Positions 9,806 to 18,913 of a DNA stretch of 64,000 nt are shown here, in pieces (within the stretch, counting starts at the first letter, position 1; every line of letters starts with the position of its first letter). Source of the DNA: SZUA-309 sp965232595 (GTDB taxonomy: Bacteria > Pseudomonadota > Gammaproteobacteria > Pseudomonadales > Azotimanducaceae); NCBI GenBank assembly GCA_965232595.1, contig OZ246983.1, positions 4,278,001 to 4,342,000 on the forward strand, given 5' to 3'. Position numbers and translations under genes: made by a program. The notes below the pieces were generated by a model. The model was given only the letters and a program-made list of their open reading frames with translations. It made no database searches and was not told the DNA's origin.

Positions 9806-11461
9806 ATGTACCGATACGACAGCTTCGACCGTCAGTTCGTCAATGAGCGGGTGGCCCACTACCGGGCCCAGACCGATCGTTATCTGGCGGGTGAGCTCAG
9901 CGAAGATGAGTTCCTGCAGCTGCGCCTGCGCAACGGCCTGTACGTGCAGCGTCTGGCCCCCATGCTTCGGGTAGCCGTTCCTTACGGCACGCTGGACTCG
10001 ACCCAGCTGAGGCAGCTCGCGCGCATCGCCAGGGACTTCGATCGCGGCTACGGGCACCTGTCCACCCGGCAGAACGTTCAGTTCAACTGGCCGCTGCTCG
10101 AAGAGGTGCCGGACATTCTCCAGGCCTTGGCCGACGTCGACATGCACGCCATTCAGACCAGCGGCAGCTGCATCCGCAACGTGACCACCGACGAGTTCGC
10201 CGGCGTTGCCGAGGACGAGTGGCTGGACCCGCGGCCGTTCTGCGAGCTGATCCGCCAGTGGTCGACGTCGCACCCCGAGTTCGACTGGTTGCCACGCAAG
10301 TTCAAGATCGCCATCACCGGCGCCCGCCAGGACCGGGCCGCAATTGCCGTCCACGACATCGGCCTCAAGGTTTACTCGGAAGACGGCGAAGCGCGCTTCG
10401 ACGTACTGGTTGGCGGCGGCCTCGGGCGCACCCCGGTGCTGGGCGAGGTGATCCGCTCCGGCCTGCCGGCCGAACATCTGCTGACCTACCTGGAAGCCAT
10501 CATGCGGGTCTACAACCGCTACGGGCGCCGGGACAACAAGTACAAAGCCAGAATCAAGATTCTGGTGCGGGCGATGACGGCCGATGGCTTCAGGACCCGG
10601 GTCGATGACGAGTGGCAGCACCTGAAGGACGGCCCGAGCACGCTGACCGCGGAAGAAATCGAGCGCATGCAGTCACACTTCGTGCCGCACGACTACCCGC
10701 AAGCCGCTGCTGCCGACCTAGATGCCGAGCGCCTGGCAAACCCCGCGTTCAGCCGTTGGGTGCAGCAGAACGTTACCGCGCATCGGGTGCCCGGCTATGC
10801 GGCCGTGACCCTGTCCACCAAGCTGACGGGCGTGCCGCCGGGTGACGTATCCGATGCCCAGATGGACGCGGTTGCCGACTGGGCCGACGAGTTCGGTTTC
10901 GGCGAGATCCGCATCAGCCACGAGCAGAACTTCGTGCTCCCGGACGTGCCGCAGGCGGCGCTGTTCGAGCTCTGGCAACGGGCAGTGGCCAACCAGCTCG
11001 GGGCTGCCAACGTCGGGCTGATCTCCGACATCATCTGCTGTCCCGGCGGCGACTACTGCTCGCTGGCGAACGCCAAATCCATTCCCGTTGCAGAGGCCAT
11101 TCAGGCAGCGCTGTCGGACCTGGATTACCAGCACGATCTGGGGCCCATCGATCTGAACATCTCCGGCTGCATGAATGCCTGCGGACATCACCACGTGGGC
11201 CACATCGGCATTCTCGGCGTCGACAAGAAAGGCAACGAGTTCTACCAGATTTCCCTCGGCGGCCACTCCGGGCACGGAGAGCGTCCAGCGAGCCTGGGCC
11301 AGATCGTCGGCCCTTCGGTGGCTCGCGACGAGGTCGTGGAGATCATCGAGCAAATACTTGCCACCTACGTGGCCCTGAGAGAGGAAGACGAGACCTTCCT
11401 CGCCTGTTTTCAGCGAACGGGCATTGAGCCCTTCAAGGAGCGCATCTATGGCACTGCTTAA
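9806..11461 (+). CDS. cysI: Sulfite reductase, siroheme-[4Fe-4S] subunit
   Basis: Reduces sulfite to sulfide for cysteine synthesis. The 551-residue protein has two ferredoxin-like half domains, HLSTRQNVQFNWP and, in the second repeat, RISHEQNFVLPD. The siroheme/[4Fe-4S] ligands are CCPGGDYC (about 410-417, C-x5-C) and SGCMNACGHH (C-x3-C, about 455). Nitrite reductases share these motifs, but the DUF934 partner that follows is the usual companion of assimilatory sulfite reductase in Pseudomonas-like bacteria. The ATG at 9806 gives the family N-terminus MYRYDSFDRQFV. No flavoprotein CysJ is adjacent, so the electron donor is unknown and may be ferredoxin or a separate reductase. Confidence 0.93.
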   Translation: MYRYDSFDRQFVNERVAHYRAQTDRYLAGELSEDEFLQLRLRNGLYVQRLAPMLRVAVPYGTLDSTQLRQLARIARDFDRGYGHLSTRQNVQFNWPLLEEVPDILQALADVDMHAIQTSGSCIRNVTTDEFAGVAEDEWLDPRPFCELIRQWSTSHPEFDWLPRKFKIAITGARQDRAAIAVHDIGLKVYSEDGEARFDVLVGGGLGRTPVLGEVIRSGLPAEHLLTYLEAIMRVYNRYGRRDNKYKARIKILVRAMTADGFRTRVDDEWQHLKDGPSTLTAEEIERMQSHFVPHDYPQAAAADLDAERLANPAFSRWVQQNVTAHRVPGYAAVTLSTKLTGVPPGDVSDAQMDAVADWADEFGFGEIRISHEQNFVLPDVPQAALFELWQRAVANQLGAANVGLISDIICCPGGDYCSLANAKSIPVAEAIQAALSDLDYQHDLGPIDLNISGCMNACGHHHVGHIGILGVDKKGNEFYQISLGGHSGHGERPASLGQIVGPSVARDEVVEIIEQILATYVALREEDETFLACFQRTGIEPFKERIYGTA

Positions 11462-11927
11462 CCGTGACGGTGAAGTCATCGAGCCGACCAGCATCACTAA
11501 CGGCGCCGCAAGCGCGGGCGGCCTGAGCATCACACCGCTGCCCGAGTGGACGGCGGCCAGCGGCGAAGGCCTGCTTCTCGAACCTTCGGACGAGCCGGCG
11601 GCTGAACACACCAGCGCGCCGGTGATTGCCATCAACTTCCCGGCGTTCAGCGACGGCCGCGGCCTGTCGCTGGCCGTGCTGCTGCGGACTCGCTTCAACT
11701 ACACCGGCGAGCTGCGGGCCGTAGGAGACGTGCATCCGGACGTGATTCACTACATGAAGCGTTGCGGCTTCGATACCTTCCAGATGCCGGAAGGCCGAAC
11801 CCTGCCGCCGGCAGCCAACGATCCGGCCGGTGCCAGCGACAACACCCTTGCACCGCACAGCGATTACTACCAAGCTTCGGTCATTCATCCGGAACCGGCA
11901 TACCGAAGAGTCAGGAGAGGTGCATAG
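11448..11927 (+). CDS. DUF934 protein, sulfite-reduction partner
   Basis: A 159-residue protein that starts 14 bases inside the end of cysI (ATG 11448) and so is probably translationally coupled to it. It has the DUF934 core: INFPAFSDGRGLSLAVLLRTRF, ELRAVGDVHPDVIHYMKRCGFD, and the C-terminal YYQASV. This family is almost always next to cysI or cysH and is presumed to support sulfite or sulfate reduction, but its biochemical role is not known to me. The first 50 residues are low-complexity and variable. Its last 8 bases overlap the next gene. Confidence 0.88.
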   Translation: MALLNRDGEVIEPTSITNGAASAGGLSITPLPEWTAASGEGLLLEPSDEPAAEHTSAPVIAINFPAFSDGRGLSLAVLLRTRFNYTGELRAVGDVHPDVIHYMKRCGFDTFQMPEGRTLPPAANDPAGASDNTLAPHSDYYQASVIHPEPAYRRVRRGA

Positions 11928-13092
11928 CTCAGGGGTCATTGAGTCTTTCTTTCTGATCTTCGCCGGCGCGGCTCTGGTCGCGTCGGCCGCTCTCTACACC
12001 CGCCAACCCCTCCTCGTCGCCTACATCATCGTCGGCGCGGTGCTCGGACCGCATGGTCTGAAGCTGGTTTCCGATCCTGACCTGCTCTCCGAGATCGCCG
12101 AGATCGGCATCATCTTTCTGCTTTTTCTGGTTGGCCTGGATCTACCCCCGGCCAAGCTGAAGAACATGGCGGGCAAGGGGGCGCTGGCCGCAGCGTTGAC
12201 TACCGGCGTGTTCTTCCTTATCGGCTACAGCGTGATGCTGGCATTCGGCTTCAGCAACACCGAAGCGCTCATCACCGGCATGGCCGCCACCTTCTCCAGC
12301 ACCATTCTCGGCATCAAGCTGCTGCCCACCACGGTGCTGCACCACAGGCACGTCGGCGAGATCGTCGTTACCCTGCTGCTGATTCAGGACCTCATTGCCA
12401 TCCTCGGGCTGATCCTGCTGGCCAACTACGGCGGCAGCTGGACGGATACCGCTCAGTCTCTGGGTACCGCGCTGCTCGCCCTGCCGGTTCTGACGCTCGT
12501 CGCCGTGCTCGGCGTGCGGCTGGTGCTGCTGCCGCTCATCACCCGCTTCGATGCCTTCAACGAGTTTATCTTCCTGCTGGCGCTCGGCTGGTGCCTGGGC
12601 CTGGCCAGCGTTGCATCGCTGTTCGGCCTGTCTTTTGAAATTGGCGCCTTCGTGGCCGGGGTCTCGCTGGCGACCAGCCCGATCTCGCAGTACATCGCCG
12701 AGTCGCTGCGGCCGCTCCGAGACTTCTTCCTGGTGCTGTTCTTCTTCACCGTCGGCGCCGGGCTCGACGTGGCGCTGATGATGGAAGTGCTGTTGCCGAC
12801 CCTGTTCCTGGCCGCAGCGCTGATCGCGCTGAAGCCACCGGCCTTCGCCTTTGCGCTGCGCATGCAGCGGGAACCGCCGGCGCTCGGCTGGGAAGTGGGC
12901 TACCGGCTCGGGCAGATGAGCGAGTTCTCGCTGCTGCTGTCGTACGTGGCGATCGGTGCCGGCCTGCTGTCTGTGGAAGCGGCCCACGTGGTCCAGGGCG
13001 CCACCGTGCTGACGCTGCTGGTCTCTTCCTACCTGGTGATCTTCCGCTACCCGAGCCCCATCGCCCTTTCGGCGAAGCTGCGCCGCGACTGA
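11920..13092 (+). CDS. CPA2-family monovalent cation:proton antiporter
   Basis: A 390-residue integral membrane protein of the KefB/NapA type, with about 11-12 hydrophobic segments covering nearly all its length. Family features are LLVAYIIVGAVLGPHGL, the SDPDLLSEIAEIGIIFLLFLVGLDL segment and the catalytic-region LLIQDLIAI. There is no TrkA-N or RCK domain, so it is the short form. The GTG at 11920 has AGGAG only two bases before it, which is unusually tight; the N-terminus VHSSGVIESFFLIFAGAA nevertheless matches what I expect for the family. The 8-base overlap with DUF934 suggests it is the third gene of the cysI unit. The transported ion cannot be decided. Confidence 0.85.
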   Translation: MHSSGVIESFFLIFAGAALVASAALYTRQPLLVAYIIVGAVLGPHGLKLVSDPDLLSEIAEIGIIFLLFLVGLDLPPAKLKNMAGKGALAAALTTGVFFLIGYSVMLAFGFSNTEALITGMAATFSSTILGIKLLPTTVLHHRHVGEIVVTLLLIQDLIAILGLILLANYGGSWTDTAQSLGTALLALPVLTLVAVLGVRLVLLPLITRFDAFNEFIFLLALGWCLGLASVASLFGLSFEIGAFVAGVSLATSPISQYIAESLRPLRDFFLVLFFFTVGAGLDVALMMEVLLPTLFLAAALIALKPPAFAFALRMQREPPALGWEVGYRLGQMSEFSLLLSYVAIGAGLLSVEAAHVVQGATVLTLLVSSYLVIFRYPSPIALSAKLRRD

Positions 13093-13095
13093 CCG

Positions 13096-14085
13096 TCAGC
13101 CGTGGGCGAGCACGCCCCGACCGACCATCTCCCCTGCCAGGATCTTGTCGATGGCTTCGGAAATGGTGTCCAGGGTGAGCGGAGCCTTCAGAGCTTCCAG
13201 CTCCGGCAGCTGCCAGGGACCGGCCAGCTTGTCCCAGATCTCCTGCTTCTGCGCCAGCGGCAGCTGAACCGAGTCGACGCCCAGCAGGTTCACATGCCGG
13301 AGAATGAACGGCAGCACGGTGGCCGGGATGGCCGGTGAGTCGACCAGACCGCAGGCCGCCAGGCTGCTCCCGTACTTCAGCGATTTCACGGCGTTGAAGA
13401 GGATCTCTCCACCGACGGTGTCGACCACCCCACCCCAGGTTTCCGCGCCCAGCGGCCGCTCCGCACCTTCGCGGGCGGCATCCCGGTCGATGATGTCGGT
13501 GGCGCCAATCTGCCGCAGAAAGTCGTGCTGGGCCGCCTTGCCGGTGACGGCAGTCACCGAGTAGCCGAGCTTGGCGAGCAGCATCACGCCAACGGAGCCG
13601 ACCCCACCCGTGGCGCCGGTCACCAGCACCGGGCCGGCGTCCGGCGTCATGCCGGCCGCTTCCAGCTTGTGCACGCAGAGCGCGGCGGTGAACCCTGCGG
13701 TACCGAGGATCATGCTCTGCTCCAGGCTCAAGCCGTCCGGTTTGTGAATGGCCCAACCCGCGGGAATGCGGATCCGCTCGCCGAAGCCGCCCGACGTGTT
13801 CATGCCGAGGTCGAAGCCGATGGCGATTACCTCGTCGCCCGGCTTGAAGCCCGCGTCCGCGCTCTCGACCACCACGCCTGCCGCATCGATGCCGGGCGTG
13901 TGCGGAAAGTTTCTGGTGACGCCGGGGTTACCGGTTGCGGACAGACCGTCCTTGTAGTTCAGCGACGAGAAGCGCACGTCGACGAGCAGATCACCCTCCG
14001 GCAGATCGGCTACGTCCCGTTCCACCAGGCTCCGCTCGAAGCCATTGTCCGTTTTCTCCACCAGCAGGGCGCGGAAGGTTGCCAT
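13096..14085 (-). CDS. acuI: AcuI/YhdH-type MDR oxidoreductase (probable acrylyl-CoA reductase)
   Basis: A 329-residue NADPH-dependent enzyme of the zinc-free medium-chain dehydrogenase/reductase family. It has the quinone-oxidoreductase start SSLNYKDGLSATG, the segment FPHTPGIDAAGVV and the nucleotide-binding VLVTGATGGVGSVGV. It lacks the catalytic zinc cysteines of true alcohol dehydrogenases. AcuI/YhdH proteins reduce acrylyl-CoA to propionyl-CoA and protect against toxic acrylate, for example from DMSP breakdown in marine bacteria. No DMSP genes are nearby, so the substrate is inferred. Convergent with the antiporter, three bases apart. Confidence 0.85.
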   Translation of the reverse strand: MATFRALLVEKTDNGFERSLVERDVADLPEGDLLVDVRFSSLNYKDGLSATGNPGVTRNFPHTPGIDAAGVVVESADAGFKPGDEVIAIGFDLGMNTSGGFGERIRIPAGWAIHKPDGLSLEQSMILGTAGFTAALCVHKLEAAGMTPDAGPVLVTGATGGVGSVGVMLLAKLGYSVTAVTGKAAQHDFLRQIGATDIIDRDAAREGAERPLGAETWGGVVDTVGGEILFNAVKSLKYGSSLAACGLVDSPAIPATVLPFILRHVNLLGVDSVQLPLAQKQEIWDKLAGPWQLPELEALKAPLTLDTISEAIDKILAGEMVGRGVLAHG

Positions 14086-14151
14086 GGATGAGTCTCCTCT
14101 GTGTCTATTCTGTGCTGTCGTCGTTCGGGCGGGTGTGTGCTGCTCGGCGGG

Positions 14152-15228
14152 TCAACGGTGACCGACGTTGGTGAACCGATCCAGCAGCCGGGCGAGGCTC
14201 ATCTCCGCCTGCGCCATCAGCCGCTCGATGGGCTTCTTGTGCTCCACCCAGCGCACCTCGAATACGTCCCGGTCATCACAGGCGCGCGCCAGGTACTCAT
14301 CGCTGGTGCAGAGCTCGTCAATCAGGTGCCGGGCCATGGCCCGATCCCCATACCAGACCTCTCCGGTCGCCACCTCTTCCATGTCCAGCGACGGGCGGCG
14401 GCTGCCCACGTACTCCTGAAAGAGCGCATGGATGTCCTCGAGCTCTTCGATGAACTTCTGCCGACCTTCGTCGGTGTTCTCACCCAGTACGGTCAGCGTG
14501 CGTTTGTACTTGCCGGCGGTGAGCAGCTCGACGTCCACATCGTGCTTTTTCAGCAGCCGGTGGACGTTCGGGATCTGCGCCAGCACGCCGATTGAGCCGA
14601 TCACCGCGAAGGGTGCGGCGAGGATGCGGTCGGCAACCGCCGCCATCAGGTAACCGCCGCTGGCGGCCACCTTGTCGACCGCCACCACCAGCGGGATGCC
14701 GTGCTGACGGATCCGGTCCAGCTGCGATGCCGCCAGGCCGTAGCCGTGCACCGAGCCGCCAGGACTTTCCAGGCAGAGCACCACCTCGTCAGCCGGCTCG
14801 GCCAGGGTGAGCACGGCGGTCACCTCGGTGCGGAGGTGGTCCACCTTGGAAGCCTGAATGTCCCCTTCGAAATGCAGCACGAATACGCGCGACCGGGCAT
14901 CGCCTTCTCCTGCGGCTGCTTCGCTGTCTTTTTCTGTCTTCTTGGCGGTCTTGACCGCCTGCTTCTGCTCCGCCTTTTCTTTCTTCTGATCCTGCTTGTG
15001 CAGCTTTTTGAACTGAGCCTGCGGCAGCACGGCCTGGCGCAGGCTGTCCTTGAGGCGGGTGAGCCGGTCGTTGAGCTTTCTGACCTCGAGATGGCCGGCA
15101 CTGCCCTGCTGCTGACGTTTCATGCCGAGGGACGCCATGGCGGAAAGGATGAGCAGCACGGCGACCACCACGGTCACGGCCTGAGCGAGAAAAAGCAGGT
15201 AGTCGTAGAGATAGTCCAAGGAGGCCAC
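14152..15228 (-). CDS. sohB: SohB, inner-membrane S49 family peptidase
   Basis: A 358-residue periplasm-facing signal-peptide-peptidase-like protease. One membrane segment at about residues 10-32 is followed by a charged Lys/Glu-rich linker (KKEKAEQKQAVKTAKKTEK) and then the S49 domain, with LESPGGSVHGYG, the catalytic Ser in KVAASGGY (about 190) and the general-base Lys in LTAGKYKRT (about 240). Length and layout match E. coli SohB (349). Alone on its strand between acuI and the SCP2 gene. SppA is the close alternative, but it is about twice as long. Confidence 0.93.
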   Translation of the reverse strand: MASLDYLYDYLLFLAQAVTVVVAVLLILSAMASLGMKRQQQGSAGHLEVRKLNDRLTRLKDSLRQAVLPQAQFKKLHKQDQKKEKAEQKQAVKTAKKTEKDSEAAAGEGDARSRVFVLHFEGDIQASKVDHLRTEVTAVLTLAEPADEVVLCLESPGGSVHGYGLAASQLDRIRQHGIPLVVAVDKVAASGGYLMAAVADRILAAPFAVIGSIGVLAQIPNVHRLLKKHDVDVELLTAGKYKRTLTVLGENTDEGRQKFIEELEDIHALFQEYVGSRRPSLDMEEVATGEVWYGDRAMARHLIDELCTSDEYLARACDDRDVFEVRWVEHKKPIERLMAQAEMSLARLLDRFTNVGHR

Positions 15229-15303
15229 CAGTTGAAAACAGGCCGGCTACTCTACTGCTTCCGGCCGCTTGATTCGAGCCGGCCGGCGTGTGAGATTTGC
15301 CGG

Positions 15304-15642
15304 ATGGCTCTGCGCGCGCTGCAATCACACCTGGAAAGCACGTTCTTCCCGCCGGCGAGCGCGGGCATGGACGCAACCATTCGCCTGGCGATCGCCGATG
15401 AGGTGCTGCAGTTCGAGGTGGCGGAAGGCCGCATCGAGTTCCACGAAGCCGAGAGCAGGAAGCCCGACGCCACCTTCATCTTCGAAGACGTGGACATTGC
15501 CTGGGCGCTGCTGTCCGGTCAGGCAGACGCCTTCAGCGCTTTCATGGAAGGACGGTTCCGTTCTGACGGCTACCTGATGTGGGCCTTCACGCTGATGTCC
15601 ATGTTCCAGTCCGAGAGCCTGCCCGACACCCCGGTGGAATAG
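15304..15642 (+). CDS. SCP2 sterol-carrier domain protein
   Basis: A 112-residue single-domain protein. The pattern of an amphipathic N-terminus, AGMDATIRLAIADEVLQFEV, then ESRKPDATFIFEDVDIAWALLSGQADAFSAFMEGRFRSDG fits the SCP2 lipid-binding fold (D-x-T...G-x-l-dp-x-AFM-x-G-r-l...G). Such proteins bind hydrophobic ligands; in bacteria the ligand is usually unknown. The ATG at 15304 was taken because the domain begins directly after it; a GTG-rich open region upstream is antisense to sohB. It lies between sohB and nudC, both on the other strand, so it is probably its own transcript. Confidence 0.8.
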   Translation: MALRALQSHLESTFFPPASAGMDATIRLAIADEVLQFEVAEGRIEFHEAESRKPDATFIFEDVDIAWALLSGQADAFSAFMEGRFRSDGYLMWAFTLMSMFQSESLPDTPVE

Positions 15643-15657
15643 GCCCGATCAGCCCGA

Positions 15658-16494
15658 CTATCCTGACTTGACCTGCTCGACGAACTCATCGATCAGCCAG
15701 CGGGAGATCGCAGAACCCGGCGGCACGTTCGGCATGTTGTCCACATCGAACCAGTGCGCCTCGGCAATCTCCTCGTCCTGACAGTTGATCTCACCGCCCA
15801 GGTACTCGGCGTGAAAACCAAGCATCAGCGAGTTCGGGAACGGCCAGCTCTGGGAGCCGAAATACTTCAGGTTGCCCACCTTGAGGCCAACCTCTTCCAG
15901 CACCTCACGGTGCACGGTCTGCTCGATGGACTCGCCCGGCTCCACGAAGCCGGCCAGGGTGCTGAACATGTTGGTTGGCCAGTTGGCGTTCCGCGCCAGC
16001 AGCATCTGCTCGCCTTTTGTGATCAGGACGATGATGCTCGGCGCCAGCTTCGGGTAGTTGATCAGGCCGCAGCTCGGACATTGCTTCGCCCTGTCTTTGG
16101 CGTGGTCTTCCATCGAGGTGCCGCAGCGGCCACAGAACTGGTGCTCGTTGTGCCAGTCGATGATCTGATGAGCCCGCCCCGCCAGGTAGAAGATCGACTG
16201 CTCAACCCTGCCGAGCCAGTCTCTGAGCCCGGCCACGGCGTAACCTTCGGGGACGGAGCCGCTGGCCTGGATGACGTAGATGGCGCGGCCGCGATGCTGG
16301 CCGAGGTAGTGCTCGAAGGTGACGTCGATGTCCATCCAGCGCAGCTCATCGCCCGTGACCGGTCGCGGTGCGCCCTGCTCCGAGACGCAGACGAAACCCT
16401 CCCGCATGCGGATAAAAAACCAGGCGTCGTCACGGGACGAGCCTTCCGGCGGGTTGACGAGTGATTCGAAATCATCTGGATCGCTGGGCCACAT
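15658..16494 (-). CDS. nudC: NADH pyrophosphatase / NAD-cap decapping hydrolase NudC
   Basis: Hydrolyses NADH, and NAD caps on RNA, to nicotinamide mononucleotide and AMP. The 278-residue protein has a zinc ribbon CGRCG...CPSCG near residues 120-140, the Nudix box GFVEPGESIEQTVHREVLEEVG (residues around 195), and the NADH-specific SQSWPFPNS just after it, a one-residue variant of the classic SQPWPFPxS. Length is slightly above E. coli NudC (257). Next to nhaB and dnaQ, as in Pseudomonas. Confidence 0.94.
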   Translation of the reverse strand: MWPSDPDDFESLVNPPEGSSRDDAWFFIRMREGFVCVSEQGAPRPVTGDELRWMDIDVTFEHYLGQHRGRAIYVIQASGSVPEGYAVAGLRDWLGRVEQSIFYLAGRAHQIIDWHNEHQFCGRCGTSMEDHAKDRAKQCPSCGLINYPKLAPSIIVLITKGEQMLLARNANWPTNMFSTLAGFVEPGESIEQTVHREVLEEVGLKVGNLKYFGSQSWPFPNSLMLGFHAEYLGGEINCQDEEIAEAHWFDVDNMPNVPPGSAISRWLIDEFVEQVKSG

Positions 16495-16683
16495 TGAGTC
16501 TGGTCTTCCTGTCGGTACGAGCAGTCATTGTGAGTCCCGAGGCACCACCCGCGCAATGCCGGTACGTTCAAGGCGCCTGCCCTCCGGCCGATATAGACTC
16601 CTCAGGACGGCTCGATTATCTTTGGCGAGCCTTAAATTCCACGGCACGTAAGGAGGGACACGCCGACGCCGTTCGGCTTCATC

Positions 16684-18186
16684 ATGAGCGCACCGATCAA
16701 AACGGCGTCTTTCTGGCACAACTTCCTCGGCCCCGCACCAGACTGGTACAAGGGGCTCATCATCGTTTTTCTGCTGATCAACCCCATTCTCTACCTGATC
16801 TCGCCTTTCGTGGCGGGCTGGGTGCTGGTACTCGAGTTCATCTTCACGCTGGCCATGGCTCTGCGCTGCTACCCGCTGCAACCGGGCGGCCTGCTGGCCA
16901 TCGAGGCTGTGGTCATCGGCATGACCTCGCCGGACACAATCCGGGCTGAAGTATTCAACAACTTCCCGGTGATCCTGCTGCTCATGTTCATGGTGGCCGG
17001 CATCTACTTCATGAAGGAGTTGCTGCTCTTCACATTCACGAAAATTATTCTAGGAATCCGCTCTAAGACGCTGATTTCAGTACTTTTTTGCGCAGTTTCC
17101 GCCGTGCTTTCGGCGTTCCTGGACGCGCTCACCGTAACCGCCGTCATCATCAGCGTGGCCCTTGGCTTCTACTCGGTTTACCACAAGGTTGCCTCCGGCA
17201 AGCACTTCTCGGAGGACCACGAGCATTCTGAAGACTCGAGCATCGGCGAGCTGCATCGGGAGGATCTCGAGCAGTTCCGGGCGTTCCTGCGCAACCTCCT
17301 CATGCACGGCGCGGTCGGCACGGCGCTTGGCGGGGTCTGCACCACCGTCGGCGAGCCGCAGAACCTGCTGATCGCCACTCAGGTCGGGTGGGAGTTCATC
17401 GAGTTCTTTCTGCGGATGGCGCCGATAACCATGCCGGTCCTGGTGGTGGGTCTCACCACCTGCGTGCTGCTCGAGCAGGTGAAGCGCTTCGGTTACGGCG
17501 CCACGCTGCCCGAACCCGTGCGCCAGATCCTCACCGAGTTCGATGCGGAAGAGACAAAGAACCGCACGGACCTGGATCGGGCCCGGCTGGTTGTTCAAGC
17601 GCTGGCAGCGATTGCGCTGGTGATCGCCCTGGCCTTTCACTGGGCCGAGGTCGGTCTGATCGGCCTCATGGTGATCGTCATTCAGACGGCTCTGAACGGG
17701 ATCGTCGAAGAGCATCAGCTGGGTCGGGCCTTCGAAGAAGCACTGCCCTTCACCGCGCTGCTGGTCGTTTTCTTCGGGATCGTCGGCGTGATCGAAGACC
17801 AGCACCTGTTTGCACCGGTGATCAACTACGTGCTGTCACTCGACGTCTCGGACCAGCCGGGCATCATGTACATCGCCAACGGCGTGTTGTCGGCCATCAG
17901 CGACAACGTCTTCGTTGCCACCGTCTACATCAACGAGGTGGTGGACGCCTTCAACGCGGGCCAGATCGATCGTGAGCACATGAACACGCTGGCGATTGCC
18001 ATCAACACGGGCACCAACATCCCCAGCGTCGCGACTCCCAACGGCCAGGCGGCGTTCCTGTTCCTGCTGACTTCATCCCTGGCGCCGCTGGTCAGGCTCT
18101 CCTACGGGCGCATGGTGATGATGGCCGCACCCTACACCGTAACGATGGGCATCACCGGCTGGATCTGCGTGATGTACTTCTTCTAG
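16684..18186 (+). CDS. nhaB: Na+/H+ antiporter NhaB
   Basis: A 500-residue inner-membrane antiporter that expels Na+ in exchange for protons. It shows about 10-12 hydrophobic segments and NhaB-specific stretches FLGPAPDWYKG, FLDALTVTAVIISVALGFY, GGVCTTVGEPQNLLI and AINTGTNIPSVATPNGQAAFLFLLTS, close in length to E. coli NhaB (513). The ATG at 16684 starts the conserved N-terminus. A very strong Shine-Dalgarno (GGAGG, 16651-16655) lies 28 bases too far upstream to serve it, with no ATG near, so the true start is slightly uncertain. Convergent with dnaQ. Confidence 0.95.
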   Translation: MSAPIKTASFWHNFLGPAPDWYKGLIIVFLLINPILYLISPFVAGWVLVLEFIFTLAMALRCYPLQPGGLLAIEAVVIGMTSPDTIRAEVFNNFPVILLLMFMVAGIYFMKELLLFTFTKIILGIRSKTLISVLFCAVSAVLSAFLDALTVTAVIISVALGFYSVYHKVASGKHFSEDHEHSEDSSIGELHREDLEQFRAFLRNLLMHGAVGTALGGVCTTVGEPQNLLIATQVGWEFIEFFLRMAPITMPVLVVGLTTCVLLEQVKRFGYGATLPEPVRQILTEFDAEETKNRTDLDRARLVVQALAAIALVIALAFHWAEVGLIGLMVIVIQTALNGIVEEHQLGRAFEEALPFTALLVVFFGIVGVIEDQHLFAPVINYVLSLDVSDQPGIMYIANGVLSAISDNVFVATVYINEVVDAFNAGQIDREHMNTLAIAINTGTNIPSVATPNGQAAFLFLLTSSLAPLVRLSYGRMVMMAAPYTVTMGITGWICVMYFF

Positions 18187-18190
18187 CCGC

Positions 18191-18913
18191 TCAGGCGCTT
18201 TCCAGGCGCCGCCACACCGAGCCGTCGCCTGACTTGTCATCGAGGATATCGAGCCAGGCTTCATGCGCATTCGCTTCGTCGCTGCTCGCCGTGATGATTT
18301 TCAGTGGCTGCCGCTCGGCATCAATCGTCAGTTCCGCCTCGCGCTCCGCCGCCTGATTCGATTCGTCCCCGTCGCCGGCAAACAGTGCCGTCTGCCCGCC
18401 GGTCATCAGCAGAAAAACGTCGGCCAGGATCTCCGCATCGAGCAGCGCGCCGTGCAGCGTCCGCGCCGAGTTGTCGACCTGATAGCGACGACAGAGCGCA
18501 TCCAGGCTGTTCTTCTGGCCAGGGTGTTTGTGCCGCGCCAGGGCCAGCGAGTCGGTGACCGTGCAGATGTCAGCGATACGGCCGCGCCCGCCCGGCAACC
18601 TCGCCAGCTCATGGTCGAGGAAGGCGACGTCGAAAGGCGCGTTGTGAATGATCAGCTCGGCACCGCTGAGAAAGTCGACGATCTCGTCGGCAATCTCGGC
18701 AAACTTCGGTTTGTCGGCGAGAAACTCGGAGCTGATTCCGTGCACTTCGAACGCCCCGTCGTCGATCTCGCGCTCCGGGTTCACGTACTTGTGCAGTTGG
18801 CGACCGGTGTAGCGACGGTTGATCAGCTCCACACCGCCGATCTCGATGATCCGGTGACCTTGGGCTGTCTCCAGGCCGGTCGTTTCCGTGTCGAGCACCA
18901 CCTGTCGCACCAT
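18191..18913 (-). CDS. dnaQ: DNA polymerase III epsilon subunit (proofreading exonuclease)
   Basis: 3'-5' exonuclease that corrects errors within the polymerase III core. The 240-residue protein has the DEDDh motifs: Exo I DTETTGLE at the N-terminus, Exo II HNAPFDVAFLDHEL, and Exo III HGALLDAEIL. The linker and C-terminal tail after about residue 185 would bind the alpha subunit. The ATG overlaps the rnhA TAA by one base (TAATG), so the two are translationally linked, as commonly seen in Gammaproteobacteria. Confidence 0.96.
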   Translation of the reverse strand: MVRQVVLDTETTGLETAQGHRIIEIGGVELINRRYTGRQLHKYVNPEREIDDGAFEVHGISSEFLADKPKFAEIADEIVDFLSGAELIIHNAPFDVAFLDHELARLPGGRGRIADICTVTDSLALARHKHPGQKNSLDALCRRYQVDNSARTLHGALLDAEILADVFLLMTGGQTALFAGDGDESNQAAEREAELTIDAERQPLKIITASSDEANAHEAWLDILDDKSGDGSVWRRLESA

